64,000 nucleotides of DNA from a virus, in the IMG/VR virus record IMGVR_UViG_3300018481_000019, positions 1 through 64,000 of that record; one strand, 5' to 3'. This document shows, in pieces, positions 1 to 7,261 of this stretch (positions are counted from its first letter, which is position 1; every line of letters starts with the position of its first letter). The notes beneath the pieces were generated by a model. That model saw only the letters and a program-made list of their open reading frames with translations. It was not told the origin of the DNA and did not search any database. The position numbers and the translations under genes were made by a program.

Positions 1-11
1 GACCGGCAGTA

Positions 12-728
12 TTGGTTGCCGAACAATCCGTGAGCATCGCTGACACGGTCACTGAGGCTCCGCCCACTTTCAAAGAGTGGCTCGCCGCCTTTGACGATGG
101 GTCGGGCGAAGTCCATGAGTTCTGGGAACTGGCTCGGTTGCTCGACCCGGCTCCGAGTGAGTACGCATTCAAGGACTACGTCAAGCTGGTCCCTGACAAA
201 AAGCTAGACCTCTTCCTCCGAGCAGAGGCGGCGTGGAAGACCGAAATGGCGGCACATTCCGCTACTCGGAAATCGCTCGGGCTAGAGACGGTTACACCGG
301 AGCAGCACCTAGCCCGAACGGTTTTCAATTGCCTCTACCGGGACCGTACCGGAGCAATGTGCGGACGGGAAGTGGTGCCGGGAGTTGACCGCTGTGTCAA
401 GCATGGTGGGGCGCTGGTCGAACCGGAGGTCCGGCGTAACATCTTGCTCAGTGCCTACGCAAACATCGTGGAGGGGTCGCAGAAGGCGGTTGATGCGCTT
501 CTGGACGTGGTTGAGAATGGTCGGTCGGAAATGGCGCGGGTCCAGGCTGCGAAGGAACTTCTGGATCGCGCTGGCCTCACCGCCGACACCACCATCAATG
601 TGAAAATCTCGGCGGAGATTGACGCAGGGTCTATCTTGCGGGAGCGGTTGGAATCAATGGCGACCAAGATTGAGATAGTCGAAGCCCATGAAGCGTCAGA
701 CCAAAAAGCCCTCTCAGTCGGTAGCTGA
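12..728 (+). CDS. putative terminase small subunit
   Basis: A 238-aa protein directly upstream of the large terminase, the usual position of the small (DNA-recognition) subunit. I see no diagnostic sequence match, so the call rests on position and on an alpha-helical C-terminal half. Residues 107-131 hold Cys107, Cys117, Cys128 and His131 (C-x9-C-x10-C-x2-H), a possible zinc site. The start shown is TTG; the frame stays open to the window edge, so the gene may begin further left. Its 3' end overlaps the terL start by 41 bases. It could instead be another DNA-binding protein of the packaging region. Confidence 0.55.
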   Translation: MVAEQSVSIADTVTEAPPTFKEWLAAFDDGSGEVHEFWELARLLDPAPSEYAFKDYVKLVPDKKLDLFLRAEAAWKTEMAAHSATRKSLGLETVTPEQHLARTVFNCLYRDRTGAMCGREVVPGVDRCVKHGGALVEPEVRRNILLSAYANIVEGSQKAVDALLDVVENGRSEMARVQAAKELLDRAGLTADTTINVKISAEIDAGSILRERLESMATKIEIVEAHEASDQKALSVGS

Positions 729-2136
729 ACGTTTCTCGACTCTCACCGAGAAGCAGAAGGACAAGCTCACTGAGGGGATCGACCCCAATGACCTTCTCTG
801 GTCGCCTGAGTTCTGGCTACGGCCCCGGCAACTAGAAGCCCTTCACTCCGATGCCTGGATCACGCTGATCCTCTCAGGGCGCGGCTACGGCAAGACACGG
901 ACGCTCTCGGAGTGGGTGCGGGATAAGGCACAGGAGCATCCCGGTTGTCGGATTGCCCTGGTCGGTCGAACCGTGGGCGACGTGCGGGACACGATGGTTC
1001 AGGGCGAGTCGGGAATCCTGGCGGTCCATCCTCCCGAGACTCGACCCGAATACATGCCGTCGGTTCGCAAGTTGGTCTGGCCCAATGGGTCGCTGGCTTC
1101 TACTTTCTCAGCGGAGTCGCCGTCCCAATTACGCGGGCCGTCGCATCACTTCGCCGCCGCTGACGAGTTGGCGGCGTGGAAATTGATACCGGATGATTCG
1201 GGTGCGTCGGCCTGGGATAACCTTCTGATTGGCACCCGTCTCGGTGACAATCCACAAGTTATGGTTGCGACAACCCCGAAACGGGTGCCGCTCATTCGCT
1301 CCCTGGTCAATCAGTCCAAAGATCGGTCGTTCAATGTCAAGATTTTCACCGGGGCGACAATGGACAATGCGACCAACCTCCCGCCCGAATACATCGAACA
1401 TCTCATTCACCAGTACGGCGGGACCGCTCTTGAAAAGCAGGAGCTTTTGGGAATCCTGCTCGACTATGTCGAAGGTGCTCTGTGGCGAGACAAGGACATC
1501 AAGGTTCAGAAGTTGCCGAAGGAGTTCCGCAAGTTTTTGAAAGTGATCGCGGTGGACCCCGGCGTGACCTCCGGCGGAGATGCCACCGGGATCGTGGTCT
1601 GCTACGCATCGACTGATCGTGGTCTTGGAAACCGCAAGGCGTGGGTAGTCGATGATCTGACCGAGCCGGGGCTAGAGCCGGAAGAGTGGGCCAACGTGAT
1701 TGTCGAAGCTCACCGAATCCACACCGGGGCGCTGGTTGTGGTGGAGGGGAATCAGGGTGGCGATCTGGTGAGGACGATCCTGCATCAGATTGACCCATCG
1801 GTTCCGGTTGCCACGGTCCACGCTTCCAAGTCGAAAGCAGCCCGAGCCGAGCCGGTGGTCATGGCCTATCGAATGGACCGGGTTCGGCACACACAGGATT
1901 TCCCGCTGCTCCAAGACGAAATGACATCATGGGAAGAGAAGGGCCGCTGGTCGCCAAACCGGATGGACGCAATGGTTCACGGCTTGCGGGCGCTACTCAT
2001 TGACGACACCGACCTTCTCGGGTTCGGGTCGATTCGATCTTCGACCGAGCGCTACAAGGAAGCGTCGATTACCTTGCCGTCGTTCCGCACTGGTCGTGAG
2101 AAGGTGGGGCTTGGCTCATGGCGGAGGCTGACGTGA
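688..2136 (+). CDS. terL: terminase large subunit (TerL)
   Basis: The 482-aa DNA packaging motor and nuclease. The N-terminal ATPase shows Walker A SGRGYGKT at residues 63-70, a Walker B-type hydrophobic stretch ending in Asp159-Glu160, and a VMVATTPKR coupling segment near 191-199. The C-terminal RNase H-like nuclease starts at VIAVDPGVT (Asp290). Length and motif order fit TerL of siphoviruses. The ATG at 688 overlaps the upstream gene by 41 bases, longer than the 4-base overlaps elsewhere here; no better internal start was seen. It packages DNA through the portal encoded at 18,339. Confidence 0.95.
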   Translation: MKRQTKKPSQSVAERFSTLTEKQKDKLTEGIDPNDLLWSPEFWLRPRQLEALHSDAWITLILSGRGYGKTRTLSEWVRDKAQEHPGCRIALVGRTVGDVRDTMVQGESGILAVHPPETRPEYMPSVRKLVWPNGSLASTFSAESPSQLRGPSHHFAAADELAAWKLIPDDSGASAWDNLLIGTRLGDNPQVMVATTPKRVPLIRSLVNQSKDRSFNVKIFTGATMDNATNLPPEYIEHLIHQYGGTALEKQELLGILLDYVEGALWRDKDIKVQKLPKEFRKFLKVIAVDPGVTSGGDATGIVVCYASTDRGLGNRKAWVVDDLTEPGLEPEEWANVIVEAHRIHTGALVVVEGNQGGDLVRTILHQIDPSVPVATVHASKSKAARAEPVVMAYRMDRVRHTQDFPLLQDEMTSWEEKGRWSPNRMDAMVHGLRALLIDDTDLLGFGSIRSSTERYKEASITLPSFRTGREKVGLGSWRRLT

Positions 2137-2258
2137 AGTGGATTGACGAGTTGACCTTGGGTCAATATCTCGCCGTCACCGTGGCTCTGGCCTGGTGCGT
2201 TTTTGTCGTCGTCTTTGTTGTGCTCTCAATCGGGCTTCTGATTCGATTGCTGACGTGA
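2118..2258 (+). CDS. small membrane protein, 46 aa
   Basis: ATG at 2118 inside the end of terL, TGA at 2256-2258. After a short acidic N-terminus (residues 1-12) one long hydrophobic segment spans about residues 17-44 and ends in a positive Arg. Its coding frame differs from terL. It overlaps the next gene by GTGA. Function unknown; a lysis accessory or inner-membrane peptide is possible, but nothing decides. Confidence 0.5.
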   Translation: MAEADVKWIDELTLGQYLAVTVALAWCVFVVVFVVLSIGLLIRLLT

Positions 2259-2521
2259 GCGAAGACTGCCCGTTTTTGAAACGTGGCGCTTGGGGGCATA
2301 CCCGGTATCAATGGGTCCAGGCGGCGAACAATCAGTGTGACCATTCCGATCATCGCTACCTAGACGCTCGCCACGTCCCGGTAGAAGCGGAATTGGCAAG
2401 ACTCGACATTAGAGAGTTTGACGTAGAATTATTGGCTGCTATAATCACAGCCAGATATGACAACAGACAAGATTCGGACGTGGGACAGAATTCGGTTGGG
2501 CGAGTGGAGCAAGCTCGGTAG
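2255..2521 (+). CDS. hypothetical protein with possible zinc site, 88 aa
   Basis: GTG at 2255 overlaps the stop of the preceding membrane peptide, consistent with coupled translation. The protein has Cys5 and the cluster C-D-H-x2-DH around residues 28-33, which could bind a metal. The last 65 bases run under the start of the next gene in another frame and contain a complete promoter, so the C-terminal third may be poorly constrained. I do not recognise the family. Confidence 0.45.
   Translation: MSEDCPFLKRGAWGHTRYQWVQAANNQCDHSDHRYLDARHVPVEAELARLDIREFDVELLAAIITARYDNRQDSDVGQNSVGRVEQAR
2418..2445 (+). promoter_or_regulatory. sigma70-type promoter, TTGACG-N16-TATAAT
   Basis: -35 TTGACG at 2418-2423 and a perfect -10 TATAAT at 2440-2445, 16-base spacer. 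The spacer carries AATTA at the same place as the - strand promoter family (41,918; 53,573; 54,608; 55,640; 57,127; 57,598; 61,855). Transcription would start near 2452-2457, at or just before the ATG at 2457, implying a leaderless or nearly leaderless mRNA. The promoter lies inside the preceding reading frame. Confidence 0.75.
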
Positions 2522-3440
2522 ACTGACCGAATGGGTTCGTGATCCCGTAGTTGTCTTGGGTGACGAAGTTGCTCAGATGATTCTCGACGGGATGAAGCCC
2601 GAGTTCCCCGTCTGCGCCCCACCGTGGGACGACTTCGTCATTGAGATGCAGCCTTCACCTTGGCCCATCACTGTTTCCAATGGTCCGACCAAGGACGACC
2701 TACGCACCGAATTCGCAACCGGCGTTCTGCTCTCGTTCACCAACATGACCAACCGCTACAAGACGATGCCTCTCTCAGCCGCAGTGCTGGAAGAGGAAGG
2801 CATGAGGTTGATGCGGGCGGTAGATGAATCGGGAGGGTGGGTTCTCGGCTTGGAGATGTTCGCTGATCTTCCCGGTGGAGTGCTCCCGATCTATTGGACG
2901 GCGATGGTGATTGATGCTGGTGGAACGATGGTTCCGGTTGGCTCGGCTTGGTCGTTCATTTCAGATCGCACGGTGACTTCGCCGGGAGTAGATGCGGGAC
3001 GAGAAATTCACGTAGAGGGGGGCAGCGTTCACGTAGATCAGATCGGTGACGTTGTTGACCTTGAAGACCCTGAATGGACGACTATCCAAGCCTTGATGGA
3101 AGCCGGGATGATGGTGGTGTCGATGATTAACTGTTCCAACATCGGATTGGACGACGAGACACCGAGTTACCCACGACCGGAGCGCCGTCGGCTAGAGCGC
3201 AAGGACAAGCCACTGGTCGTTTTCAAAAGACTGCATATCAAGCCTCACAAATCCCATGCCCCTTCTGGCGAGCACGGCGAAGGCGGAGTGGCGGTCCACA
3301 TCGTTCGGGGGCATTTCAAAACCTATACCGCCGAGAAGCCCTTGCTCGGAAAGCACATCGGGACGTACTGGTGGCAGCCAATGTTGAGAGGCACCGAACA
3401 GCGATTCGTTTTGAAAGACTACGAAGTGGATACTGACTAG
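2457..3440 (+). CDS. conserved-looking hypothetical protein, 327 aa
   Basis: A soluble 327-aa protein I cannot assign to a function. The C-terminal third is strongly patterned: VVFKRLHI, then His-rich PHKSH and GEHGEGG, then VHIVRGHFKTYT and GTYWWQPMLRG, which resembles an uncharacterised family of phage proteins. It is the only gene clearly served by the promoter at 2418-2445 and is followed by a hairpin at 3481-3508, so it may be an independent early transcription unit inside the late region. A head or tail completion role is not excluded. Confidence 0.75.
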   Translation: MTTDKIRTWDRIRLGEWSKLGRLTEWVRDPVVVLGDEVAQMILDGMKPEFPVCAPPWDDFVIEMQPSPWPITVSNGPTKDDLRTEFATGVLLSFTNMTNRYKTMPLSAAVLEEEGMRLMRAVDESGGWVLGLEMFADLPGGVLPIYWTAMVIDAGGTMVPVGSAWSFISDRTVTSPGVDAGREIHVEGGSVHVDQIGDVVDLEDPEWTTIQALMEAGMMVVSMINCSNIGLDDETPSYPRPERRRLERKDKPLVVFKRLHIKPHKSHAPSGEHGEGGVAVHIVRGHFKTYTAEKPLLGKHIGTYWWQPMLRGTEQRFVLKDYEVDTD

Positions 3441-3480
3441 CCTCCGATGGGGTGCGAATCCTCACAGGAATGGACCGGCG

Positions 3481-3508
3481 CAAAGCCCTCCGGCGGCGGG
3501 GGGCTTTG
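3481..3508 (+). terminator. hairpin, probable terminator
   Basis: CAAAGCCC (3481-3488) pairs with GGGCTTTG (3501-3508) around a 12-base GC-rich loop that can extend the pairing. There is no clear T-run after it. It separates the singly transcribed gene at 2457 from the tail genes starting at 3582. Confidence 0.5.
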
Positions 3509-3581
3509 TCGCGTGATATGGTGCTTTCCCTAGACGAGAACTCGACCGCTCGACTGACCGAGAGAGCAGGAGCAAGACGGC

Positions 3582-3935
3582 ATGGCTAGGAAGACGTTCA
3601 AGGGTTACGTCCCGACCGAAGTTCAAACTATCGAACTGGAATCCGCTGATGGGACCAAGTCGATTGAGGTCAAGGGACGACCGGCGGTGGCAGGCTCGGT
3701 GATCTTGGATTTCCTTGCCAAGATCGACACCGACGAACCGGGAACGCTGGCACAAGCCGTCAATGAAATGCTTCATCTCTCCATAGCGGAAGAGTCGTGG
3801 GGTGAGTTCAAGTCTTTCATTGACGACGAGTCGAACGGAATCACGCTCGACATTCTCTCTGAGATTGCCGGGTTCTTCGCGGAGTCCTTCTCGGGAAAAG
3901 CGGGTCTGCCGTCCGAGCCGTCTATGGCTTCCTAG
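3582..3935 (+). CDS. tail assembly chaperone (short form, gpG-like)
   Basis: A 117-aa acidic, helical protein immediately upstream of the tape measure, with the EFKSFIDDES and ILSEIAGFF pattern typical of actinophage tail assembly chaperones. It coats the tape measure during tail assembly. The upstream sequence AGAGCAGGAGCAAGACGGC supplies a ribosome site for the ATG at 3582. The last part of the frame carries a -1 slip site at 3893-3899, so this is the unshifted product and the longer form comes from frameshifting. Confidence 0.9.
   Translation: MARKTFKGYVPTEVQTIELESADGTKSIEVKGRPAVAGSVILDFLAKIDTDEPGTLAQAVNEMLHLSIAEESWGEFKSFIDDESNGITLDILSEIAGFFAESFSGKAGLPSEPSMAS
3893..3899 (+). promoter_or_regulatory. 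programmed -1 frameshift slippery site G_GGA_AAA
   Basis: In the chaperone frame the codons are GGA (3894) and AAA (3897), preceded by G3893, giving the classic heptamer X_XXY_YYZ. Slipping back one base enters the frame that stays open from 3893 to 4198 with no stop. Position (about 35 bases before the stop of the first frame) and geometry match the known G/GT frameshift of tailed phages. Confidence 0.88.
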
Positions 3936-4198
3936 CAACCAACTGGTCGGCGGCGAGCGGACGGTTCTTCGCTCAGACCGGACGGAGTTTGCGGGACGAG
4001 CGTGCCGATCTTCTCTACGACTACGGCTATTTCTTGCTGACCGAAATGAGCCTTCGCACGGAGGAAGAGGCCAAGGCAATCGCTCGTCTGGAAGACACGA
4101 TGGGCGGGCTGGACTTTGAGGACGCGACCGGGTTCCCCGCTATCGCTCGTCAGTTCGCTCCCGCTGACGGATCAGACATTCCTTTCTACGACGGATAG
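3893..4198 (+). CDS. tail assembly chaperone frameshift extension (gpGT-like)
   Basis: This segment is translated after the -1 slip and fuses to the first 106 residues of the chaperone, giving a product of about 205 aa. It has no convincing independent ribosome site; an internal ATG at 3989 exists only by chance. The added domain is acidic and rich in Asp, Glu and aromatic residues. The fusion is expected to connect the tape measure to the major tail subunit during assembly, as known for lambda G/GT. It ends 6 bases before the tape measure start. Confidence 0.85.
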   Translation, partial: GKSGSAVRAVYGFLATNWSAASGRFFAQTGRSLRDERADLLYDYGYFLLTEMSLRTEEEAKAIARLEDTMGGLDFEDATGFPAIARQFAPADGSDIPFYDG

Positions 4199-4204
4199 CC
4201 GCTA

Positions 4205-7200
4205 ATGGCGGAGGTCGTCGGCACCGCCTATGTTCGCATTCGGGCGCTCACCACTGGATTGTCCAAGGACATCAAGGATGGACTTGACTCGGGTATGTCC
4301 GGTATCGACCGAGATGTCGATTCTCAGGTCAATGAAAAGATCACTCAGCGTGTCAAAAAGGGAATGGGCGAAGCTGGTGATGAAGGGGGGAAGAGCTTTA
4401 CCACTCGTCTTCGTGAGGGCATGAAGAAAGGAATGAGTGATACCGACAAGGACACCTCCAAGCGTTTCAAAAAGCTGATAAATAATCTGAAGAAATTCAA
4501 GCTCCCCGGAAGATTCTGGCTCGTAGCTCTTGCCATTCCCGCTCTCGGTGGGGCGTTGAAGCTGGCTGCGTCCTACATCACCACACTGGTCGGGCAGCTT
4601 GGCTACATCGCTACTGCCGCCGTCGGTTTGGGTGGAGCACTGGCGGGAAGCGTTGCTGCAATCGGAGCCGGGATTCTCCCCATCGTTCTCGCATTCAAGG
4701 CCGAGACACCAGCGATGGACGAGTTCACCGAATCAATCCGAGAGCAGGCCGATGCCTGGTTGGAAGTCGGGGTGGCGGCACAAGTTGGGTTGCTCCCGGC
4801 GCTGGATCAAGCGTTTTCAAATCTCGGGGCGCTGATACCGGAAATGACCGAGCTTGCCGGGACAATGGGTCGGATCATCGGTGGCGCGGCTGAAGCCGCC
4901 AGCGAGCTTCTCACTTCTGAATCCGCTCTGGAATCGTGGAGCACTGTGTTCGGGGCATCGGTGGGGGTCTTCCGCTCTCTCATGGACGGCTTGGTCCCAC
5001 TGATCGGGGTGCTTCCGGGGTTCTTTGCCGCTACCGCTCCGCTAGCGATGCAGCTTGCCGAAAGTCTCGGTACGGCGATGGAGAACTTCGCCACCTTTAT
5101 CCAGACCGGGACCGAGAGTGGGGCGCTTGGCGATCAGCTTCAGATTTGGTACGACCGTGCCGAGTCGATAGGCCGGTCGATCTGGAACATCATCGAAGCT
5201 CTGTGGGAGGTCTTCCGAGTTGGGGCTGACGTGGTCGCTCCCCAATTCGCAACCTTGGAAGAGACTACTCAGGGATGGGTCGATTTCCTTCGCTCGGCTG
5301 AAGGGCAAAGCACCCTAGATCGAATTTTTGAAAACGCACTTCCGGTCGCCCAAGAATTCAACGGCTTGATGGGCGACATCATCGACATGATTATCACCCC
5401 TCTTCTCGGGGGCGACACAGAGGGCGTGGTTTCATTCCTTCAGTCTCTTCGCACCGACTGGCTTCCCCTTCTCCAAGACCTAGCAGAAGCACTCGCTGAA
5501 AATCTCGGTCCTAATCTGGAAGAACTTGTTGGCGGGTTCATCGAACTGATTACCGCAATGGCAGAGAGTGGAGCATTAGGAACCTTCACCATGCTTCTCG
5601 GTGATCTGATCGGTGTGCTGGTGGAGCTTTTCCAGCTTCCAGGGTTAGGGGATTTCCTTGGTGTGTTGCTCACCATCCTTCCCATTCTTGGTCTGCTCGC
5701 TGGACCGCTTGGCATCATCATTGGTTTGGCTGAAACGTTGGCCCCTGTGCTCTTTGCTTTGTCTCCCGCAATTCTGTCTGTCGAAGCTGCGCTACTTCCC
5801 ATGATCGGGATAATTCTCGCCGTAATTGCCTTGATCGCTGCAATTATCGTGATCTGGAAAAATTGGGACAAGATCGTCGCCGGGGCGAAGAAGATTTGGG
5901 AGAACTTCACCAAATGGCTCGGGGAGGCATGGGAGACGATCAAGGACTTCTTCGGGGGGATTGGTGATTGGATCGCTGAAGCCTGGACTGCCTTCATTGA
6001 TTTCTTTCAAAATCTCCCTGGTGTGGTCGGTAATGCGCTCGCCACGTTCTTCACTTCGATAGGCAACTTCTTCGCACAGCTTCCAGGCAGAATCGGAACC
6101 TTCCTCTTGGGAGTTGCCACCGCGATCTTGGACTGGATCGGCACCTTGCCGGGGATACTGCTCGGAGCGGCAAGCGCTTTGTGGCAATGGATTCTGGACG
6201 CGGTCCCAATGGTGATTTCCGCCATGACCGATTTTGTCGCCAATGTAATTGGGTTCCTAATCATGTTGCCCATCAACATCGTGACGTGGTTGGTCAAAGC
6301 TCAGATCGCGCTTGGGCAGTGGATTCTCGACGCAATTCCAAAGGTGGTGAAGTGGCTCGGTGATCTGTGGGTCAAGATTTACACATGGATTCTGACCACG
6401 ATCCGCAACCTCATTGTGTGGGGGGTCAAGCTCTTGACTTCCTTTATTCAATGGATCGTGGACGCTCCCGGCAAGTTCATCACTTGGCTTGCGAATGTGT
6501 GGAACGCGATCCTCTCATGGATCGGGACCACGATTTCAAACATCATCAACAAGGGCAAGGAAATTCTCACCGCCTTCATCTCATGGATTGTTGATGCGGC
6601 GAAACAGGCTCCAAGCAAGCTGGCTGAGTTCGCTAATTCAGTTTGGAACTGGATCACCGAGTTCGTCGGTGGACTGCCTGAGCGATTCATCAATGCCATA
6701 ACCAGTTTTCTCAGTTTTGGAAAAGAGCTTTTCAATTCGATCAAAGAGGGAATCACCGGAGCACTTGGTTCCTTTGGAGATTGGGCTTCTCAATTCTTGG
6801 GCAAGATTCGTGACGCGCTGATCGAACATGCGCCGAACTGGTTGAAAGGCCCGATGCGATCCCTCTTTGGGGGTGGGACTCCGGCTCAACCATCAGGAAC
6901 CGCGTCAACGGTATCGACGGCTGCGGCTACGGCTGCGTCCACCATGAGCGCCGGAGTTCGATCTGGGGGTGCCAATCTCTCGGGTGCGGTATCCCCGGTG
7001 ATGTCAGGAGGCGGCGGCGGGGGTATCAGTGGGTTCGCAGCGCCTATGGCCTTTGGCGTACAGAGCTTGGCGCTGGCAGCGGTTCCAACAACAGTGGCGA
7101 TGGGAGTGACCGATCAATTCACCGGACGTGAGTTGAGCGGCATGGCTCCGATCAATCTTGTGGTCACGATTGGTGAGACGGACATCACTGAATTGGTGGA

Positions 7201-7261
7201 CGCACGAATTTCAAGCAATGACAGAGCGACCGCCCAAGCTCTGTGGGTCAAGAGGCGATAA
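4205..7261 (+). CDS. tape measure protein
   Basis: 1018 aa, the longest tail gene, placed right after the chaperone pair. It sets tail length and is ejected into the host envelope. The first 100 residues are charged and helical. Hydrophobic blocks follow at about 100-165 and 483-550, then a long Trp-rich amphipathic repeat region (about 550-830) with recurring W-I/L-x-D/G and LPG elements, and a Gly/Ser/Ala-rich linker near 890-945. By the usual 0.15 nm per residue the tail would be roughly 150 nm, an inference. No peptidase or lysozyme motif was seen in it. Confidence 0.93.
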   Translation: MAEVVGTAYVRIRALTTGLSKDIKDGLDSGMSGIDRDVDSQVNEKITQRVKKGMGEAGDEGGKSFTTRLREGMKKGMSDTDKDTSKRFKKLINNLKKFKLPGRFWLVALAIPALGGALKLAASYITTLVGQLGYIATAAVGLGGALAGSVAAIGAGILPIVLAFKAETPAMDEFTESIREQADAWLEVGVAAQVGLLPALDQAFSNLGALIPEMTELAGTMGRIIGGAAEAASELLTSESALESWSTVFGASVGVFRSLMDGLVPLIGVLPGFFAATAPLAMQLAESLGTAMENFATFIQTGTESGALGDQLQIWYDRAESIGRSIWNIIEALWEVFRVGADVVAPQFATLEETTQGWVDFLRSAEGQSTLDRIFENALPVAQEFNGLMGDIIDMIITPLLGGDTEGVVSFLQSLRTDWLPLLQDLAEALAENLGPNLEELVGGFIELITAMAESGALGTFTMLLGDLIGVLVELFQLPGLGDFLGVLLTILPILGLLAGPLGIIIGLAETLAPVLFALSPAILSVEAALLPMIGIILAVIALIAAIIVIWKNWDKIVAGAKKIWENFTKWLGEAWETIKDFFGGIGDWIAEAWTAFIDFFQNLPGVVGNALATFFTSIGNFFAQLPGRIGTFLLGVATAILDWIGTLPGILLGAASALWQWILDAVPMVISAMTDFVANVIGFLIMLPINIVTWLVKAQIALGQWILDAIPKVVKWLGDLWVKIYTWILTTIRNLIVWGVKLLTSFIQWIVDAPGKFITWLANVWNAILSWIGTTISNIINKGKEILTAFISWIVDAAKQAPSKLAEFANSVWNWITEFVGGLPERFINAITSFLSFGKELFNSIKEGITGALGSFGDWASQFLGKIRDALIEHAPNWLKGPMRSLFGGGTPAQPSGTASTVSTAAATAASTMSAGVRSGGANLSGAVSPVMSGGGGGGISGFAAPMAFGVQSLALAAVPTTVAMGVTDQFTGRELSGMAPINLVVTIGETDITELVDARISSNDRATAQALWVKRR

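Noticed and set aside
3441-3480. A GGTGCGAATCC-like string resembling a tRNA T-arm
   Set aside because: The flanking bases do not form a T stem and no acceptor, anticodon or D arm is present.
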